Below are positions 34,507 to 44,639 of a stretch of DNA of 64,000 bases, piece after piece. This DNA comes from an uncultured Bacteroidia bacterium (GTDB taxonomy: Bacteria; Bacteroidota; Bacteroidia; Bacteroidales; UBA932): the NCBI GenBank assembly GCA_902781705.1, contig CACZKE010000009.1, positions 1 to 64,000 of the forward strand, given 5' to 3'. Position 1 is the first letter of the stretch. Every line of letters starts with the position of its first letter. Both the position numbers and the translations under genes were made by a program. Under the pieces are notes generated by a model. That model searched no databases. It was given only the letters and a program-made list of their open reading frames with translations, and had not been told where the DNA came from.

Positions 34507-35900
34507 ACGAGGAAGTCTCTAGGGTCGGTGATGACGCCGGTGACAGCCGCAGCGGCGGCCGTGAGGGGGCTGGCGAGGAGAGTGCGGGAACCGGGGCCCT
34601 GGCGGCCCTCGAAATTCCGGTTGCTCGTGGAAACGCAGTATTTGCCGACAGGAACCTTGTCCGGATTCATCGCAAGACAGGCCGAACAGCCCGGCTGGCG
34701 GATCTCGAAACCGGCCTTCCGAAGGACCTTGTCCAGTCCTTCGGCCTGAATCTGGCGGAGGACCGCCTGCGATCCGGGGACCAGCCAGGCCACGACGCCC
34801 GGCGCCTTTTTCCGGCCTTGCACGACGGAGGCGAAAGCCCGGAAATCCTCGATGCGGCCGTTTGTGCAGGCCCCGAGGAAGACATAGTCCACCGGTTTGC
34901 CGACGAGGGCGTCACCCGGTTGGAAATCCATATATTTCAAGGCCTTGCAGAAGGAAGGCTGCCCTTCGGCGGGAATCTCGTCCAGCGTGGGGACATGTCC
35001 GTTCACGGCCGTGCCCATGCCGGGATTCGTCCCGTAGGTAATCATCGGCGGAATCTCGGCCGCGTCATAGACGACCTCCCGGTCGAAGACGGCGTCGTCG
35101 TCGCTCCGAAGTTCTTTCCAGCGCTCGACCGCCTCTTCCCACGCCTCCCCCTTCGGAGCATATTCACGCTCCTTCAGGTAGGCGAAGGTCGTCTCATCCG
35201 GGGCGATGAAACCGCCGCGGGCACCCATCTCGATGGAGAGGTTGCACAGAGTGAGGCGACCTTCCATGGACAGGGAACGGACGGCGGAACCGGCGTACTC
35301 GACGAAGTAGCCCGTGGCACCGCTGGTCGTCAGCCTGCTCATCAGGAACAGGGCCATGTCCTTGGCCGTCACGCCCTTCCCGAGTTCGCCCTCGATGCGG
35401 ATCCGCATGGACCTCGGCTTCTGCTGGAGGATGCACTGCGACGCCAGCACCATTTCCACCTCGCTGGTGCCGATGCCGAAGGCAACTGCCCCCACGGCGC
35501 CATGGGTGGAAGTATGGGAATCGCCGCAGACGATGGTCATTCCCGGAAGCGAAAGCGCCTTCTCCGGCCCTACGACATGGATGATGCCGTTGTCCGGTTC
35601 ATTCATCCCGTAATGCGTCAGGCCGAATTCGGCCGCATTTGCGGCGAGGGCGTCCACTTGCTTTTTGGAGACCGGATCCTCGATGGGGCGGTCCTGGTGC
35701 TCCGTAGGCGTATTGTGGTCCGGCATGCAGAAGATTTTCTCCGGCCGCAGGCAGCGGAGACCGCGGGCCCGCAGGCCGTCAAAGGCCTGGGGGCTCGTCA
35801 CTTCGTGGCAGTACAGCCGGTCGATATACAACTGGTCCGGGCCGCCGTCCACATGCTGGACGACGTGCGCATCCCAGATCTTGTCAAACAGGGTGTTCAT
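34503..35900 (-). CDS. leuC: 3-isopropylmalate dehydratase large subunit
   Basis: A 465-residue aconitase-family subunit. Substrate and cluster features include [23 protein letters not shown], the cluster Cys in FLGACTNGR and in [11 protein letters not shown]. Length is normal. It is five bases downstream of leuA. Confidence 0.97.
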   Translation of the reverse strand: MNTLFDKIWDAHVVQHVDGGPDQLYIDRLYCHEVTSPQAFDGLRARGLRCLRPEKIFCMPDHNTPTEHQDRPIEDPVSKKQVDALAANAAEFGLTHYGMNEPDNGIIHVVGPEKALSLPGMTIVCGDSHTSTHGAVGAVAFGIGTSEVEMVLASQCILQQKPRSMRIRIEGELGKGVTAKDMALFLMSRLTTSGATGYFVEYAGSAVRSLSMEGRLTLCNLSIEMGARGGFIAPDETTFAYLKEREYAPKGEAWEEAVERWKELRSDDDAVFDREVVYDAAEIPPMITYGTNPGMGTAVNGHVPTLDEIPAEGQPSFCKALKYMDFQPGDALVGKPVDYVFLGACTNGRIEDFRAFASVVQGRKKAPGVVAWLVPGSQAVLRQIQAEGLDKVLRKAGFEIRQPGCSACLAMNPDKVPVGKYCVSTSNRNFEGRQGPGSRTLLASPLTAAAAAVTGVITDPRDFLV

Positions 35901-35905
35901 CCGTT

Positions 35906-37396
35906 TCAGATTTTGTTGATACAGTCCACATAGGCCTCGATCGAGGCGGTCACGATATCCGTAGAGGCGCCGAACCCGTAATACACGCGTCCCTCATTCT
36001 CCACCTGCATATGCACCTTGCAGCAGTCGTCGGAGCCCTTGGTGACGCCCTGGATGGTGAATTCGTTGATGGTCACCTGGCGGCGGACGATCTGGCGGAG
36101 GGCGTTGATCGCGGCATCCACCGGACCGTTTCCGGTCGCGGCGGCCTCGAACTTCTCCCCGGCGATGTCCAGGCCGATGGAAGCCACCGGCTTCATCCCG
36201 ATGCCGCTGGTCGCCTGGAGCCAGTCCACCTTGATGTGGCGGCCGGCAGCCCGGTCGGCCCCGGCGAGCATCAGGATGTCGTCGTCGTGGATTTCCTTCT
36301 TGCTGTCCGCGAGGCGGAGGAACTGCTCGTACACCTCGTCCAGTTTCTCTTCGTCCAGCTTCACGCCGTTCACCTCCAGGCGGTACTTGAGCGCCGCCCG
36401 GCCGCTCCGGGCCGTCAGGACGATGGAATTCGTATCCACGCCTACATCCTTCGGGTCGATGATCTCGTAGGTCTCCGCCCGCTTCAGGACGCCGTCCTGG
36501 TGGATGCCGGAGGAATGGGCGAAAGCGTTCTTCCCGACGATGGCCTTGTTGGGCTGGACCGGCATGTTCATCAGGGTGGATACGAGCCGGGAGGTGGGAT
36601 AGATCTTCTGCGTGTTGATGTTCGTCTCCAGCGGAATGCCCTTGTGGGCCTTCAGGATCATCGCGATCTCCTCCAGGGCGGTGTTCCCCGCCCTTTCGCC
36701 GATGCCGTTGATCGTGACCTCGCACTGACGGGCGCCGTTCAGCAGGCCCGACATCGTGTTGGCCGTGGCCATCCCGAGGTCGTTGTGGCAGTGCGTGGAG
36801 ATGACGGCCTTGTGGATACCGTCCACATGCTCCATCAGGTACTTGATCTTGGCGCCGAATTCCTCCGGCAGGCAGTAGCCCGTGGTGTCGGGGATATTGA
36901 CGACGGTCGCCCCCGCCTTGATGACGGCCTCGACCACCTTCGCGAGGAACTCATTGTCCGTACGGCCGGCATCCTCGGCATAGAACTCCACGTCCTCCAC
37001 GTACTTCTTCGCGTACTTGACGGCGCGGACGGCCCGTTCCAGGACCTCCTCCCGCGTGGAATTGAACTTGTAGCGGATGTGGGAATCGGAAGTGCCGATG
37101 CCGGTATGGATCCGGCCCCGCTTGGCGTACCTGAGCGCTTCCGCGGCCATGTCGATGTCCTTCTCCACGGCCCGCGACAGGGCGCATACCGTGGGCCAGG
37201 TCACCGCCTTGGAGATCTCCACCACCGAGTTGAAATCCCCGGGGCTGGAGATCGGGAAGCCGGCCTCGATGACATCCACGCCCAGGAGTTCCAGGGCCTT
37301 GGCCACCTGGATCTTCTCCACGGTGTTCAGCTGGCATCCGGGCACCTGTTCCCCGTCGCGGAGCGTGGTGTCGAATATGTACACCCGGTCGCTCAT
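35906..37396 (-). CDS. leuA: 2-isopropylmalate synthase
   Basis: A 496-residue enzyme condensing acetyl-CoA with 2-oxoisovalerate, the first leucine-specific step. [15 protein letters not shown] at the start, [14 protein letters not shown] (metal His), NGIGERAGN and the C-terminal regulatory domain ([15 protein letters not shown]) define it as the long, feedback-regulated LeuA. Its start overlaps ilvC by four bases. Confidence 0.96.
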   Translation of the reverse strand: MSDRVYIFDTTLRDGEQVPGCQLNTVEKIQVAKALELLGVDVIEAGFPISSPGDFNSVVEISKAVTWPTVCALSRAVEKDIDMAAEALRYAKRGRIHTGIGTSDSHIRYKFNSTREEVLERAVRAVKYAKKYVEDVEFYAEDAGRTDNEFLAKVVEAVIKAGATVVNIPDTTGYCLPEEFGAKIKYLMEHVDGIHKAVISTHCHNDLGMATANTMSGLLNGARQCEVTINGIGERAGNTALEEIAMILKAHKGIPLETNINTQKIYPTSRLVSTLMNMPVQPNKAIVGKNAFAHSSGIHQDGVLKRAETYEIIDPKDVGVDTNSIVLTARSGRAALKYRLEVNGVKLDEEKLDEVYEQFLRLADSKKEIHDDDILMLAGADRAAGRHIKVDWLQATSGIGMKPVASIGLDIAGEKFEAAATGNGPVDAAINALRQIVRRQVTINEFTIQGVTKGSDDCCKVHMQVENEGRVYYGFGASTDIVTASIEAYVDCINKI

Positions 37397-38442
37397 CGGT
37401 CGATCTCTTCGGGACGGAGTTTACGGACGGCGGCGCCGGTGCGCCAGAGTTCGCTCTCGCGGAGCGCCTTCAGTTCCTTCTCGAGACCCACGCGGTAGTC
37501 CGGCTTGGAGTTCGCGTCGATGGAGACCTGGGCCTCCTCGCCGCTGGCCACCCGCTCATAGAGTTTCTCGAAAACCGGCTTCGTGGCATCGTGGAACGGG
37601 CCCATCCAGTCCAGGGCACCGCGCTGGGCGGTGGTGGAGCAGTTGGCATACATCCAGTCCATGCCCTTCTCGGCAAAGAGCGGCATCAGCGACTGGGTAA
37701 GTTCCTCGACGGTCTCGTTGAAGGCCTCGGACGGGCTGTGTCCATGCTCGCGGAGCACCTCGTACTGGGCCAGCAGGATACCCTGGATGGCGCCCATCAG
37801 CGTGCCGCGCTCACCGGTGAGGTCGGAATAGACCTCGCGCTTGAAATCGGTCTCGAACAGGTAGCCGGAGCCTACGCCGATACCCAGGGCGAGGGTGCGC
37901 TCGAGGGCGCGGCCGGTCGCATCCTGGTACACCGCATAGGAGGAATTCACGCCGCGGCCCTGCAGGAACAGACGGCGGAGGGAGGTGCCGGAGCCCTTCG
38001 GGGCCACCATGATCACGTCCACGTCGGCCGGCGGGATGATGCCGGTGCGCTCCTTGTAGGTGATGCCGAAGCCGTGGGAGAAATACAGGGCCTTGCCGGG
38101 GGTGAGATGCTTCTTCACCGTGGGCCAGACCTCGATCTGGGCCGCGTCGGAAATCAGGTACTGGATGATGGTTCCCTTCTCGCAGGCCTCCTCGATCTCG
38201 AAGAGGGTCTTGCCGGGCACCCAGCCGTCGGCGACGGCCTTGTCATAGGTCTTGCCCTTGCGCTGGCCCACGATCACGTTGAACCCGTTGTCCTTGAGGT
38301 TCAGCGCCTGTCCGGGACCCTGGACGCCGTAGCCGATGACGGCGATGACCTCGTCCTTCAGGACCTCGCGTGCCTTTTCCAGGGTGAATTCCTCGCGGGT
38401 CACGACGTTCTCGTCGACACCGCCAAAATTGATCTTTGCCAT
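37393..38442 (-). CDS. ilvC: Ketol-acid reductoisomerase
   Basis: A 349-residue NAD(P)H-dependent, Mg-dependent enzyme of Ile/Val synthesis. [17 protein letters not shown] is the Rossmann loop, [13 protein letters not shown] the substrate-side block, and the metal-binding acids lie in the C-terminal helical domain ([23 protein letters not shown]). It is a Bacteroidetes-type class I enzyme. It is six bases downstream of ilvN and overlaps leuA. Confidence 0.96.
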   Translation of the reverse strand: MAKINFGGVDENVVTREEFTLEKAREVLKDEVIAVIGYGVQGPGQALNLKDNGFNVIVGQRKGKTYDKAVADGWVPGKTLFEIEEACEKGTIIQYLISDAAQIEVWPTVKKHLTPGKALYFSHGFGITYKERTGIIPPADVDVIMVAPKGSGTSLRRLFLQGRGVNSSYAVYQDATGRALERTLALGIGVGSGYLFETDFKREVYSDLTGERGTLMGAIQGILLAQYEVLREHGHSPSEAFNETVEELTQSLMPLFAEKGMDWMYANCSTTAQRGALDWMGPFHDATKPVFEKLYERVASGEEAQVSIDANSKPDYRVGLEKELKALRESELWRTGAAVRKLRPEEIDR

Positions 38443-38448
38443 AGTATG

Positions 38449-39006
38449 TTATTGATTTAATAATTGTTTCCTTTCCTTTTCCCGCTTGCGGAGGAACTTG
38501 AACACGGGTTCCTGCTCCGCCCGGGAGACTGCGATCCGGCCCGACCGGACGAACTGGAGGACGCCCACGGGCTTGAGGTCGTCATGCAGGGCGGCCGTTT
38601 CCTCCGAGAGGCCGGTCTTCTGGATGACCGTGAATATCTTGTTCATTTCCACGATGCGTGCGTGGTATTTGCTCAGCAGGTGCTCGATGTCGCCGTTCTC
38701 CAGGAGGGCGGGCGTCGAGACCTTGTACAGGCACAGTTCGCGGTACACGATCTTGTCGGCCGTGTAGAAGAAGGCCTTGATCACGTCCACGCGCTTTTCG
38801 ATCTGCTGGACGCTCTCCTTCACCTTTTTCTCCACGCCGGAAGTGACGATCGTGATGTTGTGGATCCCTTCCATCGACGTGGCGCCGGCGGAGAGACTCC
38901 AGATGCTCAGGCCGTGGCGCGTGAACACGTTCGTGATCTGCGCCAGGAGGCCGATCTGGTTCTCGGTGTAGATGGTCACCGTATATTCCTTCACCTGATT
39001 GTCCAT
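38449..39006 (-). CDS. ilvN: Acetolactate synthase regulatory subunit
   Basis: A 185-residue regulatory subunit with an N-terminal ACT domain (YTVTIYTENQIGLLAQITNVFTRHGL) and the C-terminal ALS-associated domain. It confers valine feedback on IlvB. The start is taken at MDNQVKEYT (39006), just past the ilvB stop; an in-frame ATG at 39021 would overlap ilvB. Confidence 0.92.
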   Translation of the reverse strand: MDNQVKEYTVTIYTENQIGLLAQITNVFTRHGLSIWSLSAGATSMEGIHNITIVTSGVEKKVKESVQQIEKRVDVIKAFFYTADKIVYRELCLYKVSTPALLENGDIEHLLSKYHARIVEMNKIFTVIQKTGLSEETAALHDDLKPVGVLQFVRSGRIAVSRAEQEPVFKFLRKREKERKQLLNQ

Positions 39007-39008
39007 CG

Positions 39009-40718
39009 CTAACTGTACCATTCGGATTCTGTGATCATGATCTCATGGATGCCCTTTCCCGGAGGAACCATGGGCATCACCATTCCCTCTTCCTGCACAT
39101 GAACGTCCAGGAGGAAGGGGTCGTCGTCCTTCCACATCTCCCGGAGGGCGGATTCCAGGTCTTCCCGCTTCTCCACCGAGACGGTCCGGATCCCGTAGGC
39201 CCGGGCGATGAGCGCGTAGTCGGGATTGAGCATCCGCGTCTGCGAGTAGCGGCGGCCGAAGAAGAGTTCCTGCCACTGGCGGACATTGCCCAGCCAGTTG
39301 TTGTTCAGGAGGACGACCTTGACGCCGATCCCCTCCTGCATGATGGTCCCGAACTCCTGTATGGTCATCTGGATGCCGCCATCCCCGACGAAAAGGCATA
39401 CCGGACGCTCCGGGGCGGCGACTTTCGCGCCGATGGCAGCCGGAAGGCCGAAACCCATCGTACCCAGGCCCCCGGAGGAGATGAAACTCCGGGTCTCCCG
39501 GAAACGGGAATAGCGGGCGCCCATCATCTGGTTCTGGCCCACGTCCGTCACGACGACCGCCTTGCCGTCCGCCGCCCGGACCACCCGGTCCACGACCTCG
39601 CCCATCTTGAGCAGGCCGTCCCCGGGATGCACTTCCGGGTCGATGACTTTTTCCTTCTCCACGGCATCGCAGCGGTCGAAGGCGGCATTCCATGCGGGAT
39701 GCTTCCGCTCCTGCATCCGTTCGGTCAGGAGGGTGAGGACCTTGGCGGCATCGCCCCGGAGAGGCACATCGACCGGAATGATTTTGCCGATCTCGGAGAT
39801 GTCAATGTCGATATGGATGACCTTCGCCTGGCGCGCATAGGTGGACACCGTACCGGTCACGCGGTCGTCGAACCGCATGCCCACGGCGACGAGTACGTCG
39901 CAGGAATTGGTCATCTGGTTGGGCGCAATGTTCCCGTGCATCCCGATCATGCCGCGGTACAGCGGGAAATCGGACGGGAGGGCGCTGAGGCCGAGCAGGG
40001 TGGATCCAGCGGGGATGTCACCCTTCTCCAGGAAGGAGCGGAGTTGCTGCTCGGCATGGCCCAGGATGACGCCCTGGCCGAAGACGACGAAAGGTCTCTC
40101 GGCCGCGTCAATCAGTTCGACCGCCTTATTCACAGCCTGTTCCGAGATCTTCGGATCCGGCACGTAACTGCGGATGAAGCGGCATTTCTCGTATTTGAAA
40201 TCCGTCAGGCCCACCTGCGCGTCCTTCGTAAAGTCCAGGACAACGGGACCGGGACGGCCGGAACCCGCGATATAGAAGGCCCTGGCCACGGCCCAGGCCA
40301 CCTCGTCCGCGCTGCGGATCTGGTAATTCCATTTGCTGATCGGCCCCGTAAGACCGATGACATCGGCCTCCTGGAACGCATCCGTTCCCAGGGCCGCCGA
40401 AGAGACCTGGCCGGTGATGACCACGACGGGCGTGGAATCGGTCATCGCATCATGCACGCCGGTAATGACGTTCGTCGCTCCCGGACCGGAAGTCACGATC
40501 ACGACGCCGGGCGTCCCTTTGATGCGGGCATAGCCCTGCGCCGCATGGATGGCGCCCTGTTCGTGGCGAACCAGGATGTGGCGCACATCATCCTTATAAT
40601 CCTCCAAACTGTCGTACACGGGCATGATCTGCCCGCCGGGATACCCGAAAACGGTATCCACCCCCTCCGCGATGAGGGCCTTCCAGAGCGCTTCGGAACC
40701 TGTAATCATCTTTGTCAT
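39009..40718 (-). CDS. ilvB: Acetolactate synthase catalytic subunit
   Basis: A 569-residue thiamin-diphosphate enzyme making acetolactate or acetohydroxybutyrate. [28 protein letters not shown], the central FAD/TPP domain and the GDGGIQ...NNNW ThDP motif are all present. The ATG at 40718 lies in dispersed repeat A and overlaps the ilvD stop (ATGA); an ATG three codons on (MITGSEALW, 40709) is nearer the usual family start, so the repeat may have added MTK. Confidence 0.96.
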   Translation of the reverse strand: MTKMITGSEALWKALIAEGVDTVFGYPGGQIMPVYDSLEDYKDDVRHILVRHEQGAIHAAQGYARIKGTPGVVIVTSGPGATNVITGVHDAMTDSTPVVVITGQVSSAALGTDAFQEADVIGLTGPISKWNYQIRSADEVAWAVARAFYIAGSGRPGPVVLDFTKDAQVGLTDFKYEKCRFIRSYVPDPKISEQAVNKAVELIDAAERPFVVFGQGVILGHAEQQLRSFLEKGDIPAGSTLLGLSALPSDFPLYRGMIGMHGNIAPNQMTNSCDVLVAVGMRFDDRVTGTVSTYARQAKVIHIDIDISEIGKIIPVDVPLRGDAAKVLTLLTERMQERKHPAWNAAFDRCDAVEKEKVIDPEVHPGDGLLKMGEVVDRVVRAADGKAVVVTDVGQNQMMGARYSRFRETRSFISSGGLGTMGFGLPAAIGAKVAAPERPVCLFVGDGGIQMTIQEFGTIMQEGIGVKVVLLNNNWLGNVRQWQELFFGRRYSQTRMLNPDYALIARAYGIRTVSVEKREDLESALREMWKDDDPFLLDVHVQEEGMVMPMVPPGKGIHEIMITESEWYS

Positions 40719-40738
40719 TTCGAGCTTGTCGAGAAATC
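40713..40738. repeat. Dispersed repeat type A forming ilvD/ilvB junction
   Basis: An inverted 26-base copy of 3387-3412. On the minus strand it encodes the last residues DFSTSSK of IlvD, the IlvD stop and the first bases of ilvB. Confidence 0.85.
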
Positions 40739-42559
40739 TCTGACGGCCCCCTTGTCGGCCGAAGTCACCATCCGGGCATACGCCTGCAGGCTCCGGGAAA
40801 CCTCCCGCTGCCGTACGGGCGGCGTGAAGGCCTTGTTCCCGCGAGCCTCCTCTTCCGCCCGACGTCTGCCGAGTTCCTCATCGGAGAGGCAGACACGGAT
40901 GGAACGTGCCGGGATGTCGATTTCCAGGATGTCTCCGTCCCGGACCAGGGCGATGTTCCCACCCGCGGCCGCTTCCGGAGAGATGTGGCCGATGGAAAGG
41001 CCCGAGGTGCCGCCGCTGAAGCGGCCGTCGGTCAGGAGGGCGCATTCCTTCCCCAGATGGACCGATTTGAGATAGGAGGTGGGATACAGCATTTCCTGCA
41101 TGCCCGGGCCGCCTTTGGGTCCTTCGTAGGTGATGACGACGACATCCCCGCTTTTCACTTTCCCGCCCAGGATGCCGTCGCAGGCCGCTTCCTGGGAGTC
41201 GAAGACCTTCGCCGGGCCGGTGAACTTCCAGATGGAGGCATCCACGCCGGCCGTCTTCACGACGCACCCGTCCTGCGCAATATTGCCGAAGAGGACGGCC
41301 AGGCCGCCATCGGCCGTGTAGGCATGGGCCACCGAACGGATGCAGCCCTTTTCCCGGTCCGTGTCCGCTTCGGGGTAATAGGTCTCCTGGGAGCCCATCC
41401 GGGTGCTGAAACGGCCGGCGGGCGCGCTGAGGAACAGTTTCTTCGCCTCGTCCGTCACATGCGGGGAAAGGAGGGCGTAGCGGTCGATCTCCTCTCCGAG
41501 GGTCATCCCGTCCACCCGGTAAAGGGTGGTGTCCACGAGGCCGCATTCGGCCAGTTCGCGCAGGATGGAGACCACGCCGCCCGCCCGGTTCACGTCCTGG
41601 ACATGATAGACGGGGGTATTGGGAGCCACTTTACAGATACAGGGGACTTTGCGGGAAAGCGCGTCGATATCGGCCATCGTGAAATCCACGCCCGCTTCCC
41701 GGGCGACGGCCAGCAGGTGCAGGACCGTATTGGTGGATCCGCCCATGGCAATATCCAGCGCCATCGCATTCAGGAAGGCGGGACGGGTGGCAATCGAACG
41801 CGGAAGGACCCGCTCGTCGCCGTCCCGGTAGTATTTCCAGGCATTCTCCACGACGAGAGCCGCGGCTTTGCGGAAGAGTTCCGTCCGGTTCACATGCGTC
41901 GCGACCACGGTGCCGTTACCGGGCAGGGCCAGGCCGATGGCCTCGGTCAGGCAATTCATCGAATTGGCCGTGAACATGCCGGAGCAGCAGCCGCAGCCGG
42001 GACAGGCACGCTCCTCCACCTGCGCCACCTCGTCATCGGACAGGGAGGCGTCCGCGGACTGGACCATCGCATCGATGAGGTCCAGTTTCCGGTTTCCCAG
42101 TACGCCCGCTTCCATCGGACCGCCGGAGACGAAGACCGTGGGGATATTCAGCCGCATCGCAGCCATGAGCATGCCGGGGGTGATCTTGTCGCAGTTGCTG
42201 ATGCACACCATGGCATCGGCCTTGTGGGCATTCACCATATATTCGACGGAATCGGCGATGATTTCGCGGGAAGGAAGGGAATAGAGCATGCCGTCATGGC
42301 CCATGGCGATGCCGTCGTCCACGGCGATGGTGTCGAATTCGGCGGCGAAACAGCCCAGTTTCTCGATTTCCGCCTTCACCAGTTGGCCGGCTTCATGCAG
42401 ATGCGTGTGCCCGGGGACGAACTGCGTGAAGGAATTCACGACGGCAACGACCGGTTTTCCAACCTGGTCCGCCTGCATGCCGGCCGCCCGCCAAAGGGCG
42501 CGGGCGCCTGCCATCCTGCGTCCCTCGAAGGTGACGCTGCTCCTCAGTGGATGTTTCAT
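40715..42559 (-). CDS. ilvD: Dihydroxy-acid dehydratase
   Basis: A 614-residue Fe-S dehydratase of Ile/Val synthesis. Cluster cysteines are in [10 protein letters not shown] and [19 protein letters not shown], and a late MLYPTSYL...DGRFSGG block is typical. It is the first structural gene of the operon, 26 bases downstream of the attenuator terminator. Its C-terminal DFSTSSK is encoded by a dispersed repeat and is probably an acquired tail. Confidence 0.97.
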   Translation of the reverse strand: MKHPLRSSVTFEGRRMAGARALWRAAGMQADQVGKPVVAVVNSFTQFVPGHTHLHEAGQLVKAEIEKLGCFAAEFDTIAVDDGIAMGHDGMLYSLPSREIIADSVEYMVNAHKADAMVCISNCDKITPGMLMAAMRLNIPTVFVSGGPMEAGVLGNRKLDLIDAMVQSADASLSDDEVAQVEERACPGCGCCSGMFTANSMNCLTEAIGLALPGNGTVVATHVNRTELFRKAAALVVENAWKYYRDGDERVLPRSIATRPAFLNAMALDIAMGGSTNTVLHLLAVAREAGVDFTMADIDALSRKVPCICKVAPNTPVYHVQDVNRAGGVVSILRELAECGLVDTTLYRVDGMTLGEEIDRYALLSPHVTDEAKKLFLSAPAGRFSTRMGSQETYYPEADTDREKGCIRSVAHAYTADGGLAVLFGNIAQDGCVVKTAGVDASIWKFTGPAKVFDSQEAACDGILGGKVKSGDVVVITYEGPKGGPGMQEMLYPTSYLKSVHLGKECALLTDGRFSGGTSGLSIGHISPEAAAGGNIALVRDGDILEIDIPARSIRVCLSDEELGRRRAEEEARGNKAFTPPVRQREVSRSLQAYARMVTSADKGAVRDFSTSSK

Positions 42560-42584
42560 ATCAAAACTACACTACTATATAAAA

Positions 42585-42618
42585 AACCTCCTTCCCGTCG
42601 CGGACTGAGAAGGAGGTT
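42585..42618 (-). terminator. Attenuator terminator of the ilv-leu operon
   Basis: On the minus strand AACCTCCTT and AAGGAGGTT form a nine-pair stem around a 16-base loop, followed by TTTTTATAT. It lies between the leader peptide and ilvD, so it ends transcription before the structural genes. Confidence 0.9.
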
Positions 42619-42655
42619 GGTTTTTGGTATTCACCGTCACGCCTTTCAGTCCGCG
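42594..42655 (-). promoter_or_regulatory. Antiterminator pairing of the ilv-leu leader
   Basis: CGCGGACTGAAAGG (minus strand, 42642-42655), overlapping the leader peptide stop codon, pairs with CCTTCTCAGTCCGCG (42599-42613) over 14 pairs with one bulged C. The second strand includes part of the terminator 5' arm, so the two hairpins exclude each other. Confidence 0.82.
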
Positions 42656-42711
42656 CCTATCTTAAGGACGAGGATAATCAGAGAAAGGACAAGGACGAGA
42701 ATGCTGTTCAT
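42646..42711 (-). CDS. ilvL: ilv operon leader peptide (attenuation)
   Basis: A 21-codon open frame. Thirteen of 21 residues are Ile, Leu or Val: residues 4-9 are ILVLVL and 11-16 LIILVL, with Ile again at 18. The stop codon lies inside the antiterminator strand. A ribosome stalled at these codons for lack of charged tRNA would leave that strand free to pair; a ribosome reaching the stop would mask it and allow termination. It is too short for routine gene calling. Confidence 0.9.
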   Translation of the reverse strand: MNSILVLVLSLIILVLKIGAD

Positions 42712-42735
42712 CGGCTTATAAATCGTAACCGATGA

Positions 42736-42766
42736 CAAATATCGCAAAAGAGTTTTTAAAAAACAA
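42736..42766 (-). promoter_or_regulatory. Promoter of the ilv-leu operon
   Basis: On the minus strand TTG (42764-42766), a 20-base spacer and GATATTTG (42736-42743; seven of eight consensus positions), about 25 bases upstream of the leader peptide ATG. Confidence 0.7.
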
Positions 42767-42782
42767 GAAAAACTTAGGAAAA

Positions 42783-43553
42783 TTATTGACAATCAGCATC
42801 CAGCAGCGCCGGGAAAGAAGCCCGCACGTTATCCAAAAGCGCCTTTTTGATTTCGAATTCGATGATGTCAATCCGATTTTCCTTACAAATTGAAAGTTGT
42901 TCCCCGCGCGGACCGTACAATCCGGTATGTCCGGAGTACAGGTTCCCGGGGTCCTTCCCCACCCGGTTCACACCGGCGACAAAGCACACGTTCTCAATGG
43001 CCCGGGCCTTCAGGAGGGCATCCCAGGCATCCACCCGCTGCTGCGGCCAACTGGCTACGTAGAGTATCAGATCGTAATCCGGCTTCCCGTCCACCATCCG
43101 GTTGCGGGCAAAGACCGGGAAACGGAGGTCGTAGCAGACTTGCAGCAGGATGCGGAAACCGGCATGTTCCACGATGACACGCTCCTGCCCCGCCGTGTAA
43201 TGCTCATGCTCCCCCGCATACGTAAAGAGATGATGCTTGTCGTAATACACATAATGCCCGTCCGGATACACGAAATAGAAGCGGTTCCGGTAGGTACCGT
43301 CCGAGGCATGCACCGAGACGCTGCCCGCTACGGCGCAATCCTTGGCCTGCGCATAGGCCTGCATCCAGCGGAGGGCATCCCCCTCTTCGCTTTCAGCCAC
43401 CCCTTCCGGCTGCGTCACGAAGCCGGTGGAAAACATCTCGGGAAGGACCACCAGGTCCGTCTTCTGGGTGCCCATGAGCATCCGCCGGGCATCCTCCCGG
43501 CTCTGCTCGGGCGCCGCCCAGGTGGGCGCAGTCTGCAACAGTGTAATTCTCAT
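42783..43553 (-). CDS. Omega-amidase (nitrilase superfamily, YafV-like)
   Basis: A 256-residue C-N hydrolase with the intact catalytic triad: Glu39 in LVVLPEMFSTGF, Lys in YYDKHHLFTYAGEHEHY and Cys in LLQVCYDLRFPVF. The signature matches omega-amidases that hydrolyse alpha-keto acid amides (ketoglutaramate, ketosuccinamate) in methionine salvage or glutamine transamination; substrate assignment is inference. It stands alone, upstream of and codirectional with the ilv operon. Confidence 0.9.
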   Translation of the reverse strand: MRITLLQTAPTWAAPEQSREDARRMLMGTQKTDLVVLPEMFSTGFVTQPEGVAESEEGDALRWMQAYAQAKDCAVAGSVSVHASDGTYRNRFYFVYPDGHYVYYDKHHLFTYAGEHEHYTAGQERVIVEHAGFRILLQVCYDLRFPVFARNRMVDGKPDYDLILYVASWPQQRVDAWDALLKARAIENVCFVAGVNRVGKDPGNLYSGHTGLYGPRGEQLSICKENRIDIIEFEIKKALLDNVRASFPALLDADCQ

Positions 43554-43607
43554 ACGTTTCGGGCTTTGTCACAAAAATAAGAAAAACTCCCCGTTATTCC
43601 CAACAAA

Positions 43608-43638
43608 AAAGCGGCATCTCCTGTCGGGATGCCGCTTT
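43608..43638 (-). terminator. Terminator of the DUF4332 gene
   Basis: AAAGCGGCATC and GATGCCGCTTT form an 11-pair stem with a T-run on the minus strand, 18 bases after the stop. Confidence 0.88.
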
Positions 43639-43656
43639 CACTGGTCAGGAGACCGA

Positions 43657-44064
43657 TTAATGCGTCACTTTCGGCTCGAGTTCCTTGGCGAGGTCGATGA
43701 ACTTCTGGATTTCCTTCTCCACCGGGGTGCGGCGGGTGAGGTGCTTCTCCTCATTCACTTCGGCCATCTTGGCGGCGAGGTTCGCGGCATTGCGGTTGCG
43801 GAGCTCCTTCACGGTGTCCACGCCGGCAGCCTCGAGCAGTTCGGCGAACTGCGGGCCGACGCCCTTGACCCGGAACAGGTCCGCGTGATTCACCCACGTG
43901 AGAACGAGGTCGTGACGGATGCCGGTAGCCTCTTCGATGGCCTGGCGGCCTTTCGCGTCGGCGCCCTTCTCAAGGAGCTGGTCCACAGTCTCGATGCCGA
44001 TAGCGGTGAGCTTCTCAGCATACACAGGGCCGATACCCTGGATGTCGATAATCTTGTAAGTCAT
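43657..44064 (-). CDS. DUF4332 helix-hairpin-helix protein
   Basis: A 135-residue protein of the DUF4332 family. Two helix-hairpin-helix repeats are visible: IDIQGIGPVYAEKLTAIGIETVDQLL and FRVKGVGPQFAELLEAAGVDTVKEL, which suggest DNA or RNA binding. The C-terminus is a charged helix. Monocistronic, with its own promoter and terminator; the cellular role is unknown. Confidence 0.9.
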   Translation of the reverse strand: MTYKIIDIQGIGPVYAEKLTAIGIETVDQLLEKGADAKGRQAIEEATGIRHDLVLTWVNHADLFRVKGVGPQFAELLEAAGVDTVKELRNRNAANLAAKMAEVNEEKHLTRRTPVEKEIQKFIDLAKELEPKVTH

Positions 44065-44108
44065 ATCAAATTTGTGTTTAGTGGTTGTTGTTTTCGCGTT
44101 TAATCCCT

Positions 44109-44141
44109 CAAATATACAATTTTATCGTGGAAATGTCCAAA
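44109..44141 (-). promoter_or_regulatory. Promoter of the DUF4332 gene
   Basis: On the minus strand TTTG (44138-44141), a 21-base spacer and TATATTTG (44109-44116). Confidence 0.7.
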
Positions 44142-44149
44142 TTTTTTCA

Positions 44150-44157
44150 TATATTTG
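44150..44157 (+). promoter_or_regulatory. Promoter -7 box of the 44177-47938 operon
   Basis: TATATTTG on the plus strand, 19 bases before the ATG of the first gene; divergent from the DUF4332 promoter. Confidence 0.65.
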
Positions 44158-44176
44158 CAGGTGAAAACTATTTTTG

Positions 44177-44638
44177 ATGGAAACCTTCCCGCTTGACCCT
44201 GAAAAAACCTACTATTCGCAAGATTTCCTGACCTTGGACTGTGAAAACGGTTCCCAGACCTTGAAGATTGGAGAATGGCTGAATGTGGATCCCGTCCGGA
44301 TCCATCGCATGGTTGTGAAGGAAAAAGCGCTGAAGGTGGACCAGATGGAGGTGTTCGCTCCCCTGGTATCCAAGCTCCGCCGGGCGGACTACGAGTATTA
44401 CAAGCGCATCACCGGCCTCAAGATGCTCATCGACTTCCCCGGATACACCTCCGAAATCGAAGCCAAGATCCCCTACGACACGGACCCCATCGCATTCTAC
44501 AAATGGTGGCGGAAAGGCAAGCATGAGAATGTCGTGTATCTCTCCCCCGCCTACCAGTTCAAGCTGTTCCAGAAGGTCTCCGTGATGGAGCCCAAGATCA
44601 TGCTCAAGAAAGACATCGACTTCGTCAAGAACTTCTGA
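44177..44638 (+). CDS. Conserved protein of unknown function
   Basis: A 153-residue soluble protein I do not recognise. It begins METFPLDPEKTYYS and is rich in aromatic and basic residues (YEYYKRITGL, FYKWWRKGKHENVVYL). There is no signal peptide, membrane segment or catalytic motif. The start is ATG 44177 (a TTG precedes it). It leads a coupled plus-strand operon with an LRR protein, pseudouridine synthase, hydrolase and TcdA, the next ATG starting one base after its stop. Confidence 0.75.
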   Translation: METFPLDPEKTYYSQDFLTLDCENGSQTLKIGEWLNVDPVRIHRMVVKEKALKVDQMEVFAPLVSKLRRADYEYYKRITGLKMLIDFPGYTSEIEAKIPYDTDPIAFYKWWRKGKHENVVYLSPAYQFKLFQKVSVMEPKIMLKKDIDFVKNF

Positions 44639-44639
44639 T

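Noticed and set aside
40709-40718. Frameshift or truncation at the ilvD/ilvB junction
   Set aside because: Both proteins are complete; the odd junction is explained by the dispersed repeat and a four-base stop/start overlap.
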